A stretch of DNA of 64,000 nucleotides from CATOSK01 sp034423195 (GTDB taxonomy: Bacteria; Chloroflexota; Dehalococcoidia; Lucifugimonadales; UBA3495): the NCBI GenBank assembly GCA_034423195.1, contig DAOUIZ010000031.1, positions 3,870-67,869 on the forward strand, read 5' to 3'. Numbering within the stretch: the stretch's first letter is position 1; each line of letters starts with the position of its first letter. Below, piece by piece: positions 56,792 through 64,000 of the stretch. Under the pieces are notes generated by a model, which saw nothing but the letters and a program-made list of their open reading frames with translations, made no database searches and was not told the origin of the DNA. Both the position numbers and the translations under genes were made by a program.

Positions 56792-58006
56792 TTGGATACT
56801 GATAGTAGCTTATTACCGTCAGCATTAGTCTTCTCGGTATTCTTTCTGCTTTTCTCGTACCTGAGTCTGGCTGAACACGCTCTCGGCGCCGGGTCTGTCG
56901 GTGTCCGTCCGCCTCGCGGGGTCGGATTCACTGTCTCCTCCTTCAAGTACGCCTGCACCATCGCCGTCTCCCTTTCCGGCTTCTTCGTTGCCGCCTCTCT
57001 CGCCCCGGTCATGGACTGGTGGTATCTCACCATGCTGGCCCTCGGACTGCTGGTGGCCCTCACCGCCGTCAACCGCGGGGCCTACGCCCTGGCTCTTCGC
57101 AAGCCGGAACGTGCTGTCGGATTGTCCCGTCCCGTTCACCGCCTGGTCTCCGCCATGACCGCTCGCCGGTCCGCCGTCATCCCCGTTGGCTCCAACGGCG
57201 GCGGCTCGCCTGAGGATGCCCGGGAAGAAGCTCACGCTGAGCTCCAGGAGCGGGTGATGGTCGCTGCCCAGGTCGGCAGCATCGACGAGCGGGACCGGGA
57301 GATGCTCCAGTCTATCCTGCGTCTCGACGGCTCCACTGCCCGGGAGGTCATGGTCCCCCGCCTCGACATCATCGCCGTCGAGGCCAACACCCCCCTGCTC
57401 GAAGTCGCCGAAGTGATGGCTGTCCGGGGCCACAGTCGGCTTCCCGTCTATCGCGAAAACCTGGACAACATCGTTGGCGTCGTCTACTCCCGAGACCTTC
57501 TCGCCGTCCTGGGCAAGGGAGATGCCGACGCTGCTCTGGTCAACACTCTCAAGACTGCCTTCTTCATCCCCGAGTCCAAGCGCCTGGACGACTTGCTTGA
57601 GGAGCTGCAGGAAAAAGCCCTCCAGATGGCCATCGTCGTCGACGAGTACGGCGGCACCGAAGGCCTCGTCACCATGGAGGACCTGTTGGAGGAGATTGTC
57701 GGGGAAATCGAGGACGAGTTCTCCCATGTCGAGGACCCCGAGGTCATCCGCAACTCCGACGGTTCAGCCCTCGTGGACGCCGGTGTCAGCACCGATGAGA
57801 TAGGTGAGCTCTTTGGGACGGAGATTGAAACCCCCGAGGTCGACACCGTCGGGGGATACGTTTATCGCTCCCTGGGGCGTATCCCTCAGGTTGGCGACTC
57901 CCTTCGGGTGGACGGCCTGCGCATCGAAGTTGTCTCCATGCTTGGACGGCGCCTGCGCAAGCTGAGGATCGAACCCGCCTCCGAAGACCCGGTAGCTTCG
58001 CCCTGA
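56792..58006 (+). CDS. CNNM/CorC-HlyC family transporter-associated protein with CBS pair
   Basis: This 404-aa protein (TTG start) has three to four hydrophobic segments in residues 1-95, corresponding to a reduced DUF21 domain. A CBS pair follows from about residue 190 (EVMVPRLDIIAVEANTP, VVDEYGGTEGLVTMEDLLEEIVGEIEDEF), and a C-terminal CorC/HlyC domain (GGYVYRSLGRIPQVGDSL). Relatives take part in magnesium or cobalt efflux and are often misnamed hemolysins. The membrane domain is less conserved than usual, so ion transport is not certain. Confidence 0.87.
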   Translation: MDTDSSLLPSALVFSVFFLLFSYLSLAEHALGAGSVGVRPPRGVGFTVSSFKYACTIAVSLSGFFVAASLAPVMDWWYLTMLALGLLVALTAVNRGAYALALRKPERAVGLSRPVHRLVSAMTARRSAVIPVGSNGGGSPEDAREEAHAELQERVMVAAQVGSIDERDREMLQSILRLDGSTAREVMVPRLDIIAVEANTPLLEVAEVMAVRGHSRLPVYRENLDNIVGVVYSRDLLAVLGKGDADAALVNTLKTAFFIPESKRLDDLLEELQEKALQMAIVVDEYGGTEGLVTMEDLLEEIVGEIEDEFSHVEDPEVIRNSDGSALVDAGVSTDEIGELFGTEIETPEVDTVGGYVYRSLGRIPQVGDSLRVDGLRIEVVSMLGRRLRKLRIEPASEDPVASP

Positions 58007-58065
58007 TCCAACCTGGGCCGCGCCTTTCGTTGGCTCAGGTTAAACCGGGCTGGGGACTGCTGGGT

Positions 58066-58204
58066 AACTATCTCAGAAGTCCCTTCCACCTTGACGGGGG
58101 AAGAGCCTGCCCCCCGCGAAGGCGGGGGTTAGGACCGGGGTGACAAGCGATGCAACGGCATCTTTGCGTTACCCACGGTCTTCTCCGCCGGTTCTGAGAT
58201 AGTT
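58066..58204. mobile_element. MITE-like element with 13-bp terminal inverted repeats
   Basis: AACTATCTCAGAA (58066-58078) and its exact reverse complement TTCTGAGATAGTT (58192-58204) bound 139 bp. No coding capacity and no obvious target-site duplication. The interior contains the hairpin CCTGCCCCCCGC/GGCGGGGG at 58106-58128. It is proposed as a non-autonomous element or a large cruciform. Confidence 0.45.
58104..58132. repeat. REP-like hairpin, copy 3
   Basis: GAGCCTGCCCCCCGCGAAGGCGGGGGTTAG contains the same core (CCTGCCCCC...GGCGGGGGTTA) as the element at 23020-23042. Confidence 0.5.
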
Positions 58205-58292
58205 TCTACAGGCAGGCCGGTAGGATCGCCCGTTTTTTGCTGGCCGCGCACGTCTTCCTGCACCCATCAACCTGCGGCAACGGGCAACGACG

Positions 58293-58315
58293 AAAGCCGC
58301 CGGAGAGGCGGCTTT
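58293..58315. terminator. Hairpin terminator
   Basis: AAAGCCGCC / GGCGGCTTT, a 9-bp stem with loop GGAGA, just after the stop of the minus-strand zinc-ribbon gene (58321). Confidence 0.65.
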
Positions 58316-58320
58316 GACGT

Positions 58321-58533
58321 CTAGCGGACTCGGGGAGCGTTCATGCTGCCGGGCGTGATGGGTTCATTCAGATAGATGTCCCCATTGCGGATCTTTATGT
58401 TGAACCCGCAGTCCGGGTTGATGCATACCCACGCTTTGTAATGGACCGCCGCCCCCTGTCCGCCGTAATCGGACAACGGTACTAGCTGACCTACGTCACA
58501 CTGTTGGCACTTCGGTAATGTCCAATCTTCCAC
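58321..58533 (-). CDS. Small zinc-ribbon-like protein
   Basis: This 70-aa protein has two cysteine pairs, PKCQQCDVGQLVPLSDYGG and WVCINPDCGFNIKIRNGD, arranged as a zinc ribbon (CxxC...CxxxxC). The first pair resembles a topoisomerase-type or HNH-associated zinc finger, but no family is recognised with confidence. The GTG at 58533 is chosen because GGGAG lies about 10 nt upstream; GTG 58572 would put that sequence inside the gene. It is followed by a hairpin terminator and stands alone upstream of nothing on its strand. Confidence 0.65.
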   Translation of the reverse strand: MEDWTLPKCQQCDVGQLVPLSDYGGQGAAVHYKAWVCINPDCGFNIKIRNGDIYLNEPITPGSMNAPRVR

Positions 58534-58707
58534 TTGACCACCACTCCCTTTCGTTGACGCCGAGTTTAACACCGCCGTTTCACCGAATTAAAGGCGATTT
58601 CATCACGCCTATTTGGCATTTTCTTGCCTTGCCGGTATGACAAGGCTGCGGCATCTCCCGGTACGGCGTCAACTGGCGCAGCGGATAGGCCAAGCGCCGC
58701 CGCGCCC

Positions 58708-60309
58708 TTACTCCAGGAAGTCCCGCAGTTTCCGCGACCGCGTCGGATGCCTCAGCTTCCGCAGGGCCTTCGCCTCAATCTGACGGATCCGCTCCCGCGT
58801 AACTCCGAACTCTCGTCCCACCTCCTCCAGGGTGCGGCTCCGGCCGTCTTCCAGGCCGAACCGCAGCTTCAGGACCCGTCCTTCCCGGTCCGTCAGCGTG
58901 TCCAGCACCTCCGAAACCTGCTCCTTCAGCAGTTGGAAGGAAGCCGCGTCCGCCGGCGCAGGGGCGTTCCGGTCCTCGATGAAGTCCCCCAGGTGCGAGT
59001 CCTCTTCCTCGCCGATGGGCGTTTCCAGCGACACCGGCTCCTGGGAAATCTTCAGGATCTCCTCCACCTTCTCCGGCCCGATGTCCATCGCCAGGCCGAT
59101 CTCCTCGGGAGTCGGCTCCCGCCCGTACTCCTGCAGCAGCCGCCGGTGCTGGCGCATCAGCTTGTTGATGGTCTCGACCATGTGTACCGGAATCCGTATC
59201 GTCCGCGCCTGGTCCGCAATCGCCCGGGTTATCGCCTGGCGGATCCACCACGTCGCGTAGGTGCTGAACTTGTACCCCTTCCGGTAGTCGAACTTCTCCA
59301 CCGCCCGGATCAGGCCGATGTTCCCTTCCTGGATCATGTCCAGGAGCGCCATCCCCCGCCCGATGTACTTCTTGGCCACGCTCACCACCAGGCGCAGGTT
59401 TGCCTCCGTCAGGTGGGACTGGGCCCGGTCACCCTCCGCAATCACCTTCTGGAATGACGCCCCGAACAGCCGCTCCCGCCGCTCCAGCAGATCGTAGGTC
59501 GCCTGCTGGTCCAGCCGGGACGCCAGTTCGGGCAGCGTGCATCGGCCCAGGTCGAACACCGCCTCGTTGGGAATGATCCAGCTGCTCAGCGACAGTTGGA
59601 CAATGTCCGCGTAGATTTCCGTCTCCTCCTTGTTCAGCGCGTCGGAAATGAACGCAATCATCTCGGTGTTGACCTCGGCGTCGATGGCGTCCCGCAGCTC
59701 CTCGTTGACCACGACCTCCTTCAGGGTCAGCTCCCGCGGCAGGTTGAGATAATTGCACAGCGAGACCACCAGCGGCTCCGCGTCGGAAACCCGCCGCAGC
59801 AGGCGCCGCGTGGACTCCCAGTGGCGGGGAGGACGGCCTTCCAGCTCCTCCAGTTCCTTTTCCAGGTTCTTCAGGTGCTTCTCGCCCTCCAGCTTGCGGG
59901 CCAACTCCCGCTCGTCCTTCGAGGTCAGGAGCCGCACCCGGCCGATCTCCCGGAGATACATCCGCACCGGGTCGTCCAGCACCTCCATGGTCTCCGTCTC
60001 GGCCTCCCACTCCGACTCCTCGTTCTCCACGTCTGAGTCGGTTGGACCTTCTTCCTTGTCCTTGTTGGCGGGCGTGTCCTCGTCCGATTCCGTGCTCGAT
60101 TGTACCCACGGCTCCTCGGTGGGCTCGCTGGGAGCCGTGCCGGGGATCACGACGATCCCACCGCCTCCCATGCCCTCTTCCTCTTCTTCATCCCCCTTCA
60201 CCTGCCCGATGATCCCCAGGATGTTGGGAGGGCCCTGTTCGTCGTCGTTGTTGTGGTTGTTCTCCAGGAAGTCCTCAGGATTGAACTCCCGGTTGTTGCG
60301 TCTCACCAT
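58708..60309 (-). CDS. rpoD: Primary RNA polymerase sigma factor (sigma-70/SigA)
   Basis: This 533-aa protein has region 1.2 (DDPVRMYLREIGRVRLLTS), region 2 (NLRLVVSVAKKYIGRGMALLDMIQEGNIGL, given here as adjoining 2.1-2.2 segments; then FSTYATWWIRQAITRAIADQ in 2.3-2.4), region 3 and a C-terminal region 4.2 helix-turn-helix (VTRERIRQIEAKALRKLRHP). It directs RNA polymerase to -35/-10 promoters such as those seen in this window. The first ~110 residues are acidic and Gly-rich (EEEEEGMGGGG), probably a variant region 1.1. It follows dnaG by 5 nt in a classic macromolecular-synthesis arrangement. Confidence 0.96.
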   Translation of the reverse strand: MVRRNNREFNPEDFLENNHNNDDEQGPPNILGIIGQVKGDEEEEEGMGGGGIVVIPGTAPSEPTEEPWVQSSTESDEDTPANKDKEEGPTDSDVENEESEWEAETETMEVLDDPVRMYLREIGRVRLLTSKDERELARKLEGEKHLKNLEKELEELEGRPPRHWESTRRLLRRVSDAEPLVVSLCNYLNLPRELTLKEVVVNEELRDAIDAEVNTEMIAFISDALNKEETEIYADIVQLSLSSWIIPNEAVFDLGRCTLPELASRLDQQATYDLLERRERLFGASFQKVIAEGDRAQSHLTEANLRLVVSVAKKYIGRGMALLDMIQEGNIGLIRAVEKFDYRKGYKFSTYATWWIRQAITRAIADQARTIRIPVHMVETINKLMRQHRRLLQEYGREPTPEEIGLAMDIGPEKVEEILKISQEPVSLETPIGEEEDSHLGDFIEDRNAPAPADAASFQLLKEQVSEVLDTLTDREGRVLKLRFGLEDGRSRTLEEVGREFGVTRERIRQIEAKALRKLRHPTRSRKLRDFLE

Positions 60310-60315
60310 ATTCCA

Positions 60316-62250
60316 TTAACCTCCGGCGTTAACTCTGTCCGGCGGCCGCGAGCGCCATTGGCTTCGCGCCGCTTCGTTTTCCTTGATTCTCGTGTTGGTC
60401 CCCCGGATGACCGCGGCCAGTTCCTCGTCCACCCGGTCATCGGGTGGAGCGGCCCCGTCTTCCGTGGGGACCTTCATCGTCCCTTCATCTGTGGGGTCTT
60501 TCCCTTCCGCATCCGCCAGCCGCATCGCCTCTTCCGACTTCAGGTTCCGCAGGAAGCGTTCCTCCAGGCGGTTTATCGCCTGCGCCAGCGCGGCCGCCGC
60601 CTCCCCCGAGTCTGCGGGATGGAGCGGCTTTGCCAGCAGGTAGTCCAGGTGCTCCTTCAGTTCCTCTCCCGCCGTCTGCTCCAGCCACGCCACCGCCGCC
60701 TCGTCGAACCCGTCCTGCTCAACGTACCGGATGAGGTCCATGATTTCCCGGTTCTCCGGCCTGTAGAAATACTCCGTCTCCAGCTTCGGCATCACTTCAC
60801 AAAGCTCAGGGCGTTGCAGCACCCCCGCCAGGCAATACTCCTCCAACGGGTCGTGCTCCAATTGCCTGAACGCCGAGTCCGCGCCTCCCGCGTCCCGCTG
60901 GGCGGAACGGTTGGCGGCGGGCGCAGTCCTGGTCCTCTGCGGAGTCAGGCTGCCCATGCTGGCCCGCAGTGTCTCTTCGTTCACCCGCAGGTAGTGGGCC
61001 ATCTGTTGCAGGTAGTGGTCCTGGACTATCGCGTCCGGCACCGCCGCCACGAAATGCCGCAGCTGCTCCACCACCCACGACTTACCCTGCGCCGTCCCGA
61101 TGTCCACCTGCGCCGACAGGGCCGGCAGCAGGAAATCGAACAGCGGCTTCGCATTCTCAATGAACCTCGGCCACTCCTCCGGCGCCCGGCGGATGACCTC
61201 GTCCGGGTCCATCCCCTCCGGCAGCGACACGACCTTCAGCTCTCCCTCGTCCCGCCGCTGGTTCACGCTGATATTTCCCACCCGGCCCACCGGCTGCACC
61301 TGGAAAACCTTCCACGACGACTCCAGGCTCCGCAGCGTCGCCTGCTGCCCGGCGGCATCCGCGTCCAGCGCCATCGTAATGTTCCCGGTCACCCGCCGCG
61401 CCTCGGAAACCTGCGTCTCCGTCAACGCTGTGCCCATCGAGGCCACCACGTTGCGGTACCCGTGCTGGTGGGCCATGATTGCGTCCATGTACCCCTCCAC
61501 CACCACCATCCCCTGCTGGCGGGCTGGCTCCCGGGCTACATTCAGAGCGTAGAGTATGCGCCCCTTGTCGAATATCGCCGTCCTCGGCGAGTTCAGGTAC
61601 TTCGGATTCGAGTCGTCCAGCGCCCGGCCCCCGAATCCGGCCAGCTCGCCCTGCCCGTTCCTTATCGGAATCATCAGCCGCCGCCGGAACATGTCCCGGT
61701 AGCTGCCGTTGTTCCCGCTGGAAACCAGCCCGGCCTCTGCCAGTTGCTCCGGGGAGTAGCCCCGCCCCTCCAGGTGAGTCCTCAGCGATTCTCCGTCATT
61801 CGGGCTGAGGCCCAACTCGAAATGGGCTATCGTCTCCCGGTTCAGCCCCCGGCCTTCCAGGTACGCCCGCGCCTCCGTCCCTTGGGACGAAGCCAGACGC
61901 TGTTGGAAAAAAGTCTTCGCCGCCTCGTTCAGATCGAAAGCGCTCTGGACTTCGCTGCGCCGTTCCGCGCTGGGCAGCGTCACCCCGGTCTGCTGCGCCA
62001 GTTGACGCAGCGCCTCCCCGAACTCCAGGTTCTCTGCCTTCATCACGAAGGTGAAGACATCCCCCCCGGCCGCGCAGGCGCCGAAGCACCGCCACGTTTG
62101 CCGGTCGGGAAAAACGTAAAACGACGGGGTGCGTTCCTGGTGGAAGGGACAGTTGGCCTTGTACGACTGCCCGGAACGTTGCAGCGCCACCTTGCTGGAA
62201 ACCACGTCCAGGATATCCAGGCGGCTCTTTATGTCGTCGACAACGGTCAT
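60316..62250 (-). CDS. dnaG: DNA primase
   Basis: This 644-aa protein has an N-terminal zinc-binding domain (CPFHQERTPSFYV then CFGACAAGGDVF), with a one-residue insertion in the second half compared with the usual CFGCG. The RNA polymerase core follows (YLEGRGLNRETIAHFELG, FGGRALDDSNPKYLNSPRT), with TOPRIM motifs VVVEGYMDAI and ALDADAAG. A helical C-terminal DnaB-interaction domain completes it. It makes RNA primers at the fork. It is the first gene of the dnaG-rpoD unit. Confidence 0.96.
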   Translation of the reverse strand: MTVVDDIKSRLDILDVVSSKVALQRSGQSYKANCPFHQERTPSFYVFPDRQTWRCFGACAAGGDVFTFVMKAENLEFGEALRQLAQQTGVTLPSAERRSEVQSAFDLNEAAKTFFQQRLASSQGTEARAYLEGRGLNRETIAHFELGLSPNDGESLRTHLEGRGYSPEQLAEAGLVSSGNNGSYRDMFRRRLMIPIRNGQGELAGFGGRALDDSNPKYLNSPRTAIFDKGRILYALNVAREPARQQGMVVVEGYMDAIMAHQHGYRNVVASMGTALTETQVSEARRVTGNITMALDADAAGQQATLRSLESSWKVFQVQPVGRVGNISVNQRRDEGELKVVSLPEGMDPDEVIRRAPEEWPRFIENAKPLFDFLLPALSAQVDIGTAQGKSWVVEQLRHFVAAVPDAIVQDHYLQQMAHYLRVNEETLRASMGSLTPQRTRTAPAANRSAQRDAGGADSAFRQLEHDPLEEYCLAGVLQRPELCEVMPKLETEYFYRPENREIMDLIRYVEQDGFDEAAVAWLEQTAGEELKEHLDYLLAKPLHPADSGEAAAALAQAINRLEERFLRNLKSEEAMRLADAEGKDPTDEGTMKVPTEDGAAPPDDRVDEELAAVIRGTNTRIKENEAARSQWRSRPPDRVNAGG

Positions 62251-62554
62251 GGGACGGCTATGCCTCCCCAGGCCCGTTCCGGTGCAACACCGGACTAATC
62301 TGGAAAACCGTTACCGTCAGCGTGCTGGTCAACTCCCGGATTCAATTGCATCTGGCAGGGATCAAATCCGCTTGTCCAATGGGTATAATGCGCCAAACCT
62401 AGTATACCACTGTTACCCCTCGAAGAACAACGTCCGGCGCTCCCCGCGCCGACAACGGACCCCGGCCGTTGACCCGCCCCATCCCCGGTGCTAGCATTGG
62501 GGCAATCAACGGCTCTGACCTGAAAGAATAATCAACAAACAAGGAGGGGCAAAC
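62251..62554. other. 304-bp divergent intergenic region
   Basis: It contains the minus-strand dnaG promoter (62401-62430). A plus-strand TATAAT at 62384-62389 may serve the LLM gene but lacks a -35. No gene seen. Confidence 0.5.
62401..62430 (-). promoter_or_regulatory. Promoter of dnaG-rpoD
   Basis: On the minus strand TTGTTC (62425-62430), 18-bp spacer, TATACT (62401-62406), about 150 nt before the dnaG start. Confidence 0.5.
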
Positions 62555-63670
62555 ATGGATTTCGGATTGTTCACCACCTGGAACGCTGTCTACGAGGGCG
62601 GGAAGGTTCCCTGGGACCCCGAATACCAGGGCGGCAAGCTCCTTGAGGCAGCGGCCTACAAGCAGAACTTCAAGGAAATCGATCACATCGAGAACAACGG
62701 TTGGGACTACGTCTGGTTCGGCGGCGGTCACTTCTCCACCCAGGGCAGCATGGACCCCCAGTCCATCATGCTCTCCGGCATCATCGCCGAGCGCACCGAG
62801 AACATCAGGATCGGCACCTCCATCCACCGCCCGACCCTGCGCCTCCCCGGCGAGACCCCGTCCCCCCGCGCCCTCCCCCACGAGCGCTACGCCTTCGACA
62901 ACCTTGCCCCCGAGGACCCCTTCCAGGTCGCCGAACAGGTCGCCATCGTTGACCAGGTCAGCGAGGGACGCTTCATCTACGGCGCCGGGGCCCGCACCCG
63001 CGGCTCCGACGAGCGCCGCGAGTACTTCTTCGAGTACCTCGAGCTCCTCAAGCAGCTCTGGAACGAGGACAGCTTCTCCGGTTTCGAGGGCAAGTACTTC
63101 AACTACCCGGCCTTCTACGAGGGCTACATGGGCATCCCCAAGCCGGTGCAGAAGCCTCTCCCCATGCTGCTCCCCGTGGACAGCCAGGAGAGCTTCGTCC
63201 CCATGGGCGAGCACGGCTACCGCATCGCCATCGGCGCCGGCAGCTCCCCCCACAACCTGCGCGGCTCCGCCATCCTCCGCCAGGACGTCCAGGCCTACCG
63301 CGACGCCTGGAAGAAAGCCGGACATGAGGGCGACCCCACCACCGTCGTCCGGGTTCCCACCCTCGTCGCCGACACCCAGGAAAAGGCCGACCGACGGGTT
63401 GAGAACCTCATGGAACTCGCCCGCATCTACTACGCCGGCCGCGTCGCCATCGGCTCCACCGACGCCGGCAGCGCCGGCCCCGACGCCACCGAGGAAGTCA
63501 ACCTCTTCGGCACCCCGGCGGAAGTGGTCGAGAAGATTCACATGTTCAAGGAGGCCTTCACCACCGACGAGATTATGTTCGAGTGCAACTGGACCTCCTC
63601 CGTCCCCCGCGAGGTCGTCATGGACACCCTCAAGTGCCTCAGCGAGGACGTCATCCCCCACTTCAAGTAA
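62555..63670 (+). CDS. LLM-class flavin/F420-dependent oxidoreductase
   Basis: This 371-aa luciferase-like TIM-barrel protein begins MDFGLFTTWN and contains IENNGWDYVWFGGGHFS, NIRIGTSIHRPTLRLPG, DPFQVAEQVAIVDQVSEGRF (with the following FIYGAG) and NLFGTPAEVVEKIHMFKEAF. It is closer to alkanal/alkane monooxygenase-like members than the copy in the F420 operon, with which it shares only the fold. The cofactor could be FMN or F420. A strong SD (AAGGAGGGG) precedes the ATG. It is monocistronic and followed by a long terminator hairpin. Confidence 0.88.
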   Translation: MDFGLFTTWNAVYEGGKVPWDPEYQGGKLLEAAAYKQNFKEIDHIENNGWDYVWFGGGHFSTQGSMDPQSIMLSGIIAERTENIRIGTSIHRPTLRLPGETPSPRALPHERYAFDNLAPEDPFQVAEQVAIVDQVSEGRFIYGAGARTRGSDERREYFFEYLELLKQLWNEDSFSGFEGKYFNYPAFYEGYMGIPKPVQKPLPMLLPVDSQESFVPMGEHGYRIAIGAGSSPHNLRGSAILRQDVQAYRDAWKKAGHEGDPTTVVRVPTLVADTQEKADRRVENLMELARIYYAGRVAIGSTDAGSAGPDATEEVNLFGTPAEVVEKIHMFKEAFTTDEIMFECNWTSSVPREVVMDTLKCLSEDVIPHFK

Positions 63671-63690
63671 CCCACCCCACGCGGGAAGCA

Positions 63691-63727
63691 CTGCAAGGCC
63701 CCGGGTTCGACGCCCGGGGCCTTGCAG
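63691..63727 (+). terminator. Strong hairpin terminator
   Basis: A perfect 15-bp stem, CTGCAAGGCCCCGGG / CCCGGGGCCTTGCAG, with a 7-nt loop, starts 20 nt after the LLM gene stop. Confidence 0.75.
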
Positions 63728-63744
63728 TTGCCCCATAATAATCC

Positions 63745-63790
63745 CGGGGGTTTTGGGGAATGAATCCCCCAACGTACCCCGTCAACTCCC
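63745..63790. repeat. Terminator-associated repeat, copy 2
   Basis: CGGGGGTTTTGGGGAATGA followed by ATCCCCCAACGTACCCCGTCA. It is nearly identical to 54347-54390 and again lies just beyond a terminator hairpin. It overlaps the end of the DUF2442 gene by a few bases. Confidence 0.65.
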
Positions 63791-64000
63791 CGTCCCGGCT
63801 GATATCCCGTTGACGTCCGCGTCACGCGCCTCCAGCCACCGTTTCAGGGAACCCTGACTCTCCCCCGACGGGCGTCCTGCCAGGAGACCTTCCACGCTGA
63901 TGTCTTCATCCAGGTCCGGCCAATGGATGCCCTGTCCTTTCCCGATGAACCTCCAATTCCTCCGCTCCTCGGTCGTGGAATGGACCAACCTCGGAAACCA
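63782..64000 (-). CDS. DUF2442 domain protein (partial, cut by window edge)
   Basis: The frame is open to the right edge, so the start lies outside the window. The visible 72 residues include PRLVHSTTEERRNWRF, GIHWPDLDEDISVEGLLAG and SQGSLKRWLEAR, a good match to the C-terminal half of DUF2442. DUF2442 proteins are small and often encoded next to DUF4160 genes as putative toxin-antitoxin pairs, whose activity is not established. The partner, if any, would lie beyond 64000. Confidence 0.8.
   Translation of the reverse strand, partial: WFPRLVHSTTEERRNWRFIGKGQGIHWPDLDEDISVEGLLAGRPSGESQGSLKRWLEARDADVNGISAGTGS

Larger units (their letters stand above)
58007..58320. other. 314-bp convergent intergenic region
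   Basis: It holds a MITE-like element (58066-58204) containing a REP-like hairpin, and the terminator of the small zinc-ribbon gene. No gene seen. Confidence 0.55.

Noticed and set aside
60100..62298. Open frame of 732 codons on the plus strand
   Set aside because: It is antisense to dnaG and rpoD, which have full family motifs. The product is Arg/Pro/His-rich without recognisable domains, as expected for a shadow frame in high-GC DNA.

Overview
The window is high-GC bacterial DNA, densely packed with short intergenic gaps. Inference: it comes from an uncultured Chloroflexota, probably a Dehalococcoidia/SAR202-like lineage. The basis is the gene mix: F420 biosynthesis with luciferase-like F420/flavin oxidoreductases, a one-gene archaeal-type fructose-bisphosphate aldolase/phosphatase, a DUF3179 lipoprotein, NIPSNAP and PuuE-like hydrolases, and a dnaG-rpoD pair with an acidic sigma-A N-terminus. 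No rRNA gene is present, so this placement is not proven.

Layout. 51-803 is a probable selenoprotein: a glutaredoxin-like domain whose first redox Cys codon is UGA, followed by a bSECIS-like hairpin, fused to a DinB-like domain. 889-6398 holds a DUF3179 lipoprotein, tRNA-Pro and a split methylcrotonyl-CoA-carboxylase-type acyl-CoA carboxylase. 6512-10059 has a cysteine synthase, then on the minus strand a two-subunit TPP decarboxylase with a Xaa-Pro peptidase. 10392-15498 has an orphan degenerate response regulator, recG, ruvB and a NIPSNAP protein. 15561-20878 is an F420 operon (cofG-cofH-cofD-cofC-LLM oxidoreductase) behind a near-consensus promoter. 21049-24621 has fabI, a zinc-ribbon/TPR membrane protein and the FBP aldolase/phosphatase, which is flanked by diverged direct repeats. 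25146-25696 is a hicBA-type module. 25938-31322 has an aminotransferase, aspS with an odd start, and a DUF255 thioredoxin-fold protein. 

31323-40027 has an HtrA-like lipoprotein, then one promoter and five tightly spaced genes (sugar epimerase, two PuuE-like deacetylases, amidohydrolase, HpaB-like monooxygenase), facing a LigB-type ring-cleavage dioxygenase. Together they look like an undescribed catabolic route for a nitrogen-containing or aromatic compound. 40382-45115 has a hypothetical protein, tRNA-Arg, tRNA-His and a peptide-type ABC importer lacking its ATPases. 45173-54222 has a membrane-anchored gluzincin, an MqnA-like protein, a MetF-like reductase and a divergent cluster of TPP enzyme, SDR, DUF35, ketopantoate reductase-like and three carboxymuconolactone-decarboxylase-fold proteins. 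54466-64000 has an alpha/beta hydrolase, glmU, a CNNM/CorC protein, a small zinc ribbon, rpoD, dnaG, a second LLM oxidoreductase and a DUF2442 gene cut by the right edge.

Several promoters match sigma-A consensus with a 17-bp spacer. Many starts are non-ATG and were chosen by Shine-Dalgarno (SD) spacing. No CRISPR array, transposase gene or replication origin was seen. Small palindromic repeats, a MITE-like element with 13-bp terminal inverted repeats and a tandem repeat occupy the intergenic regions.
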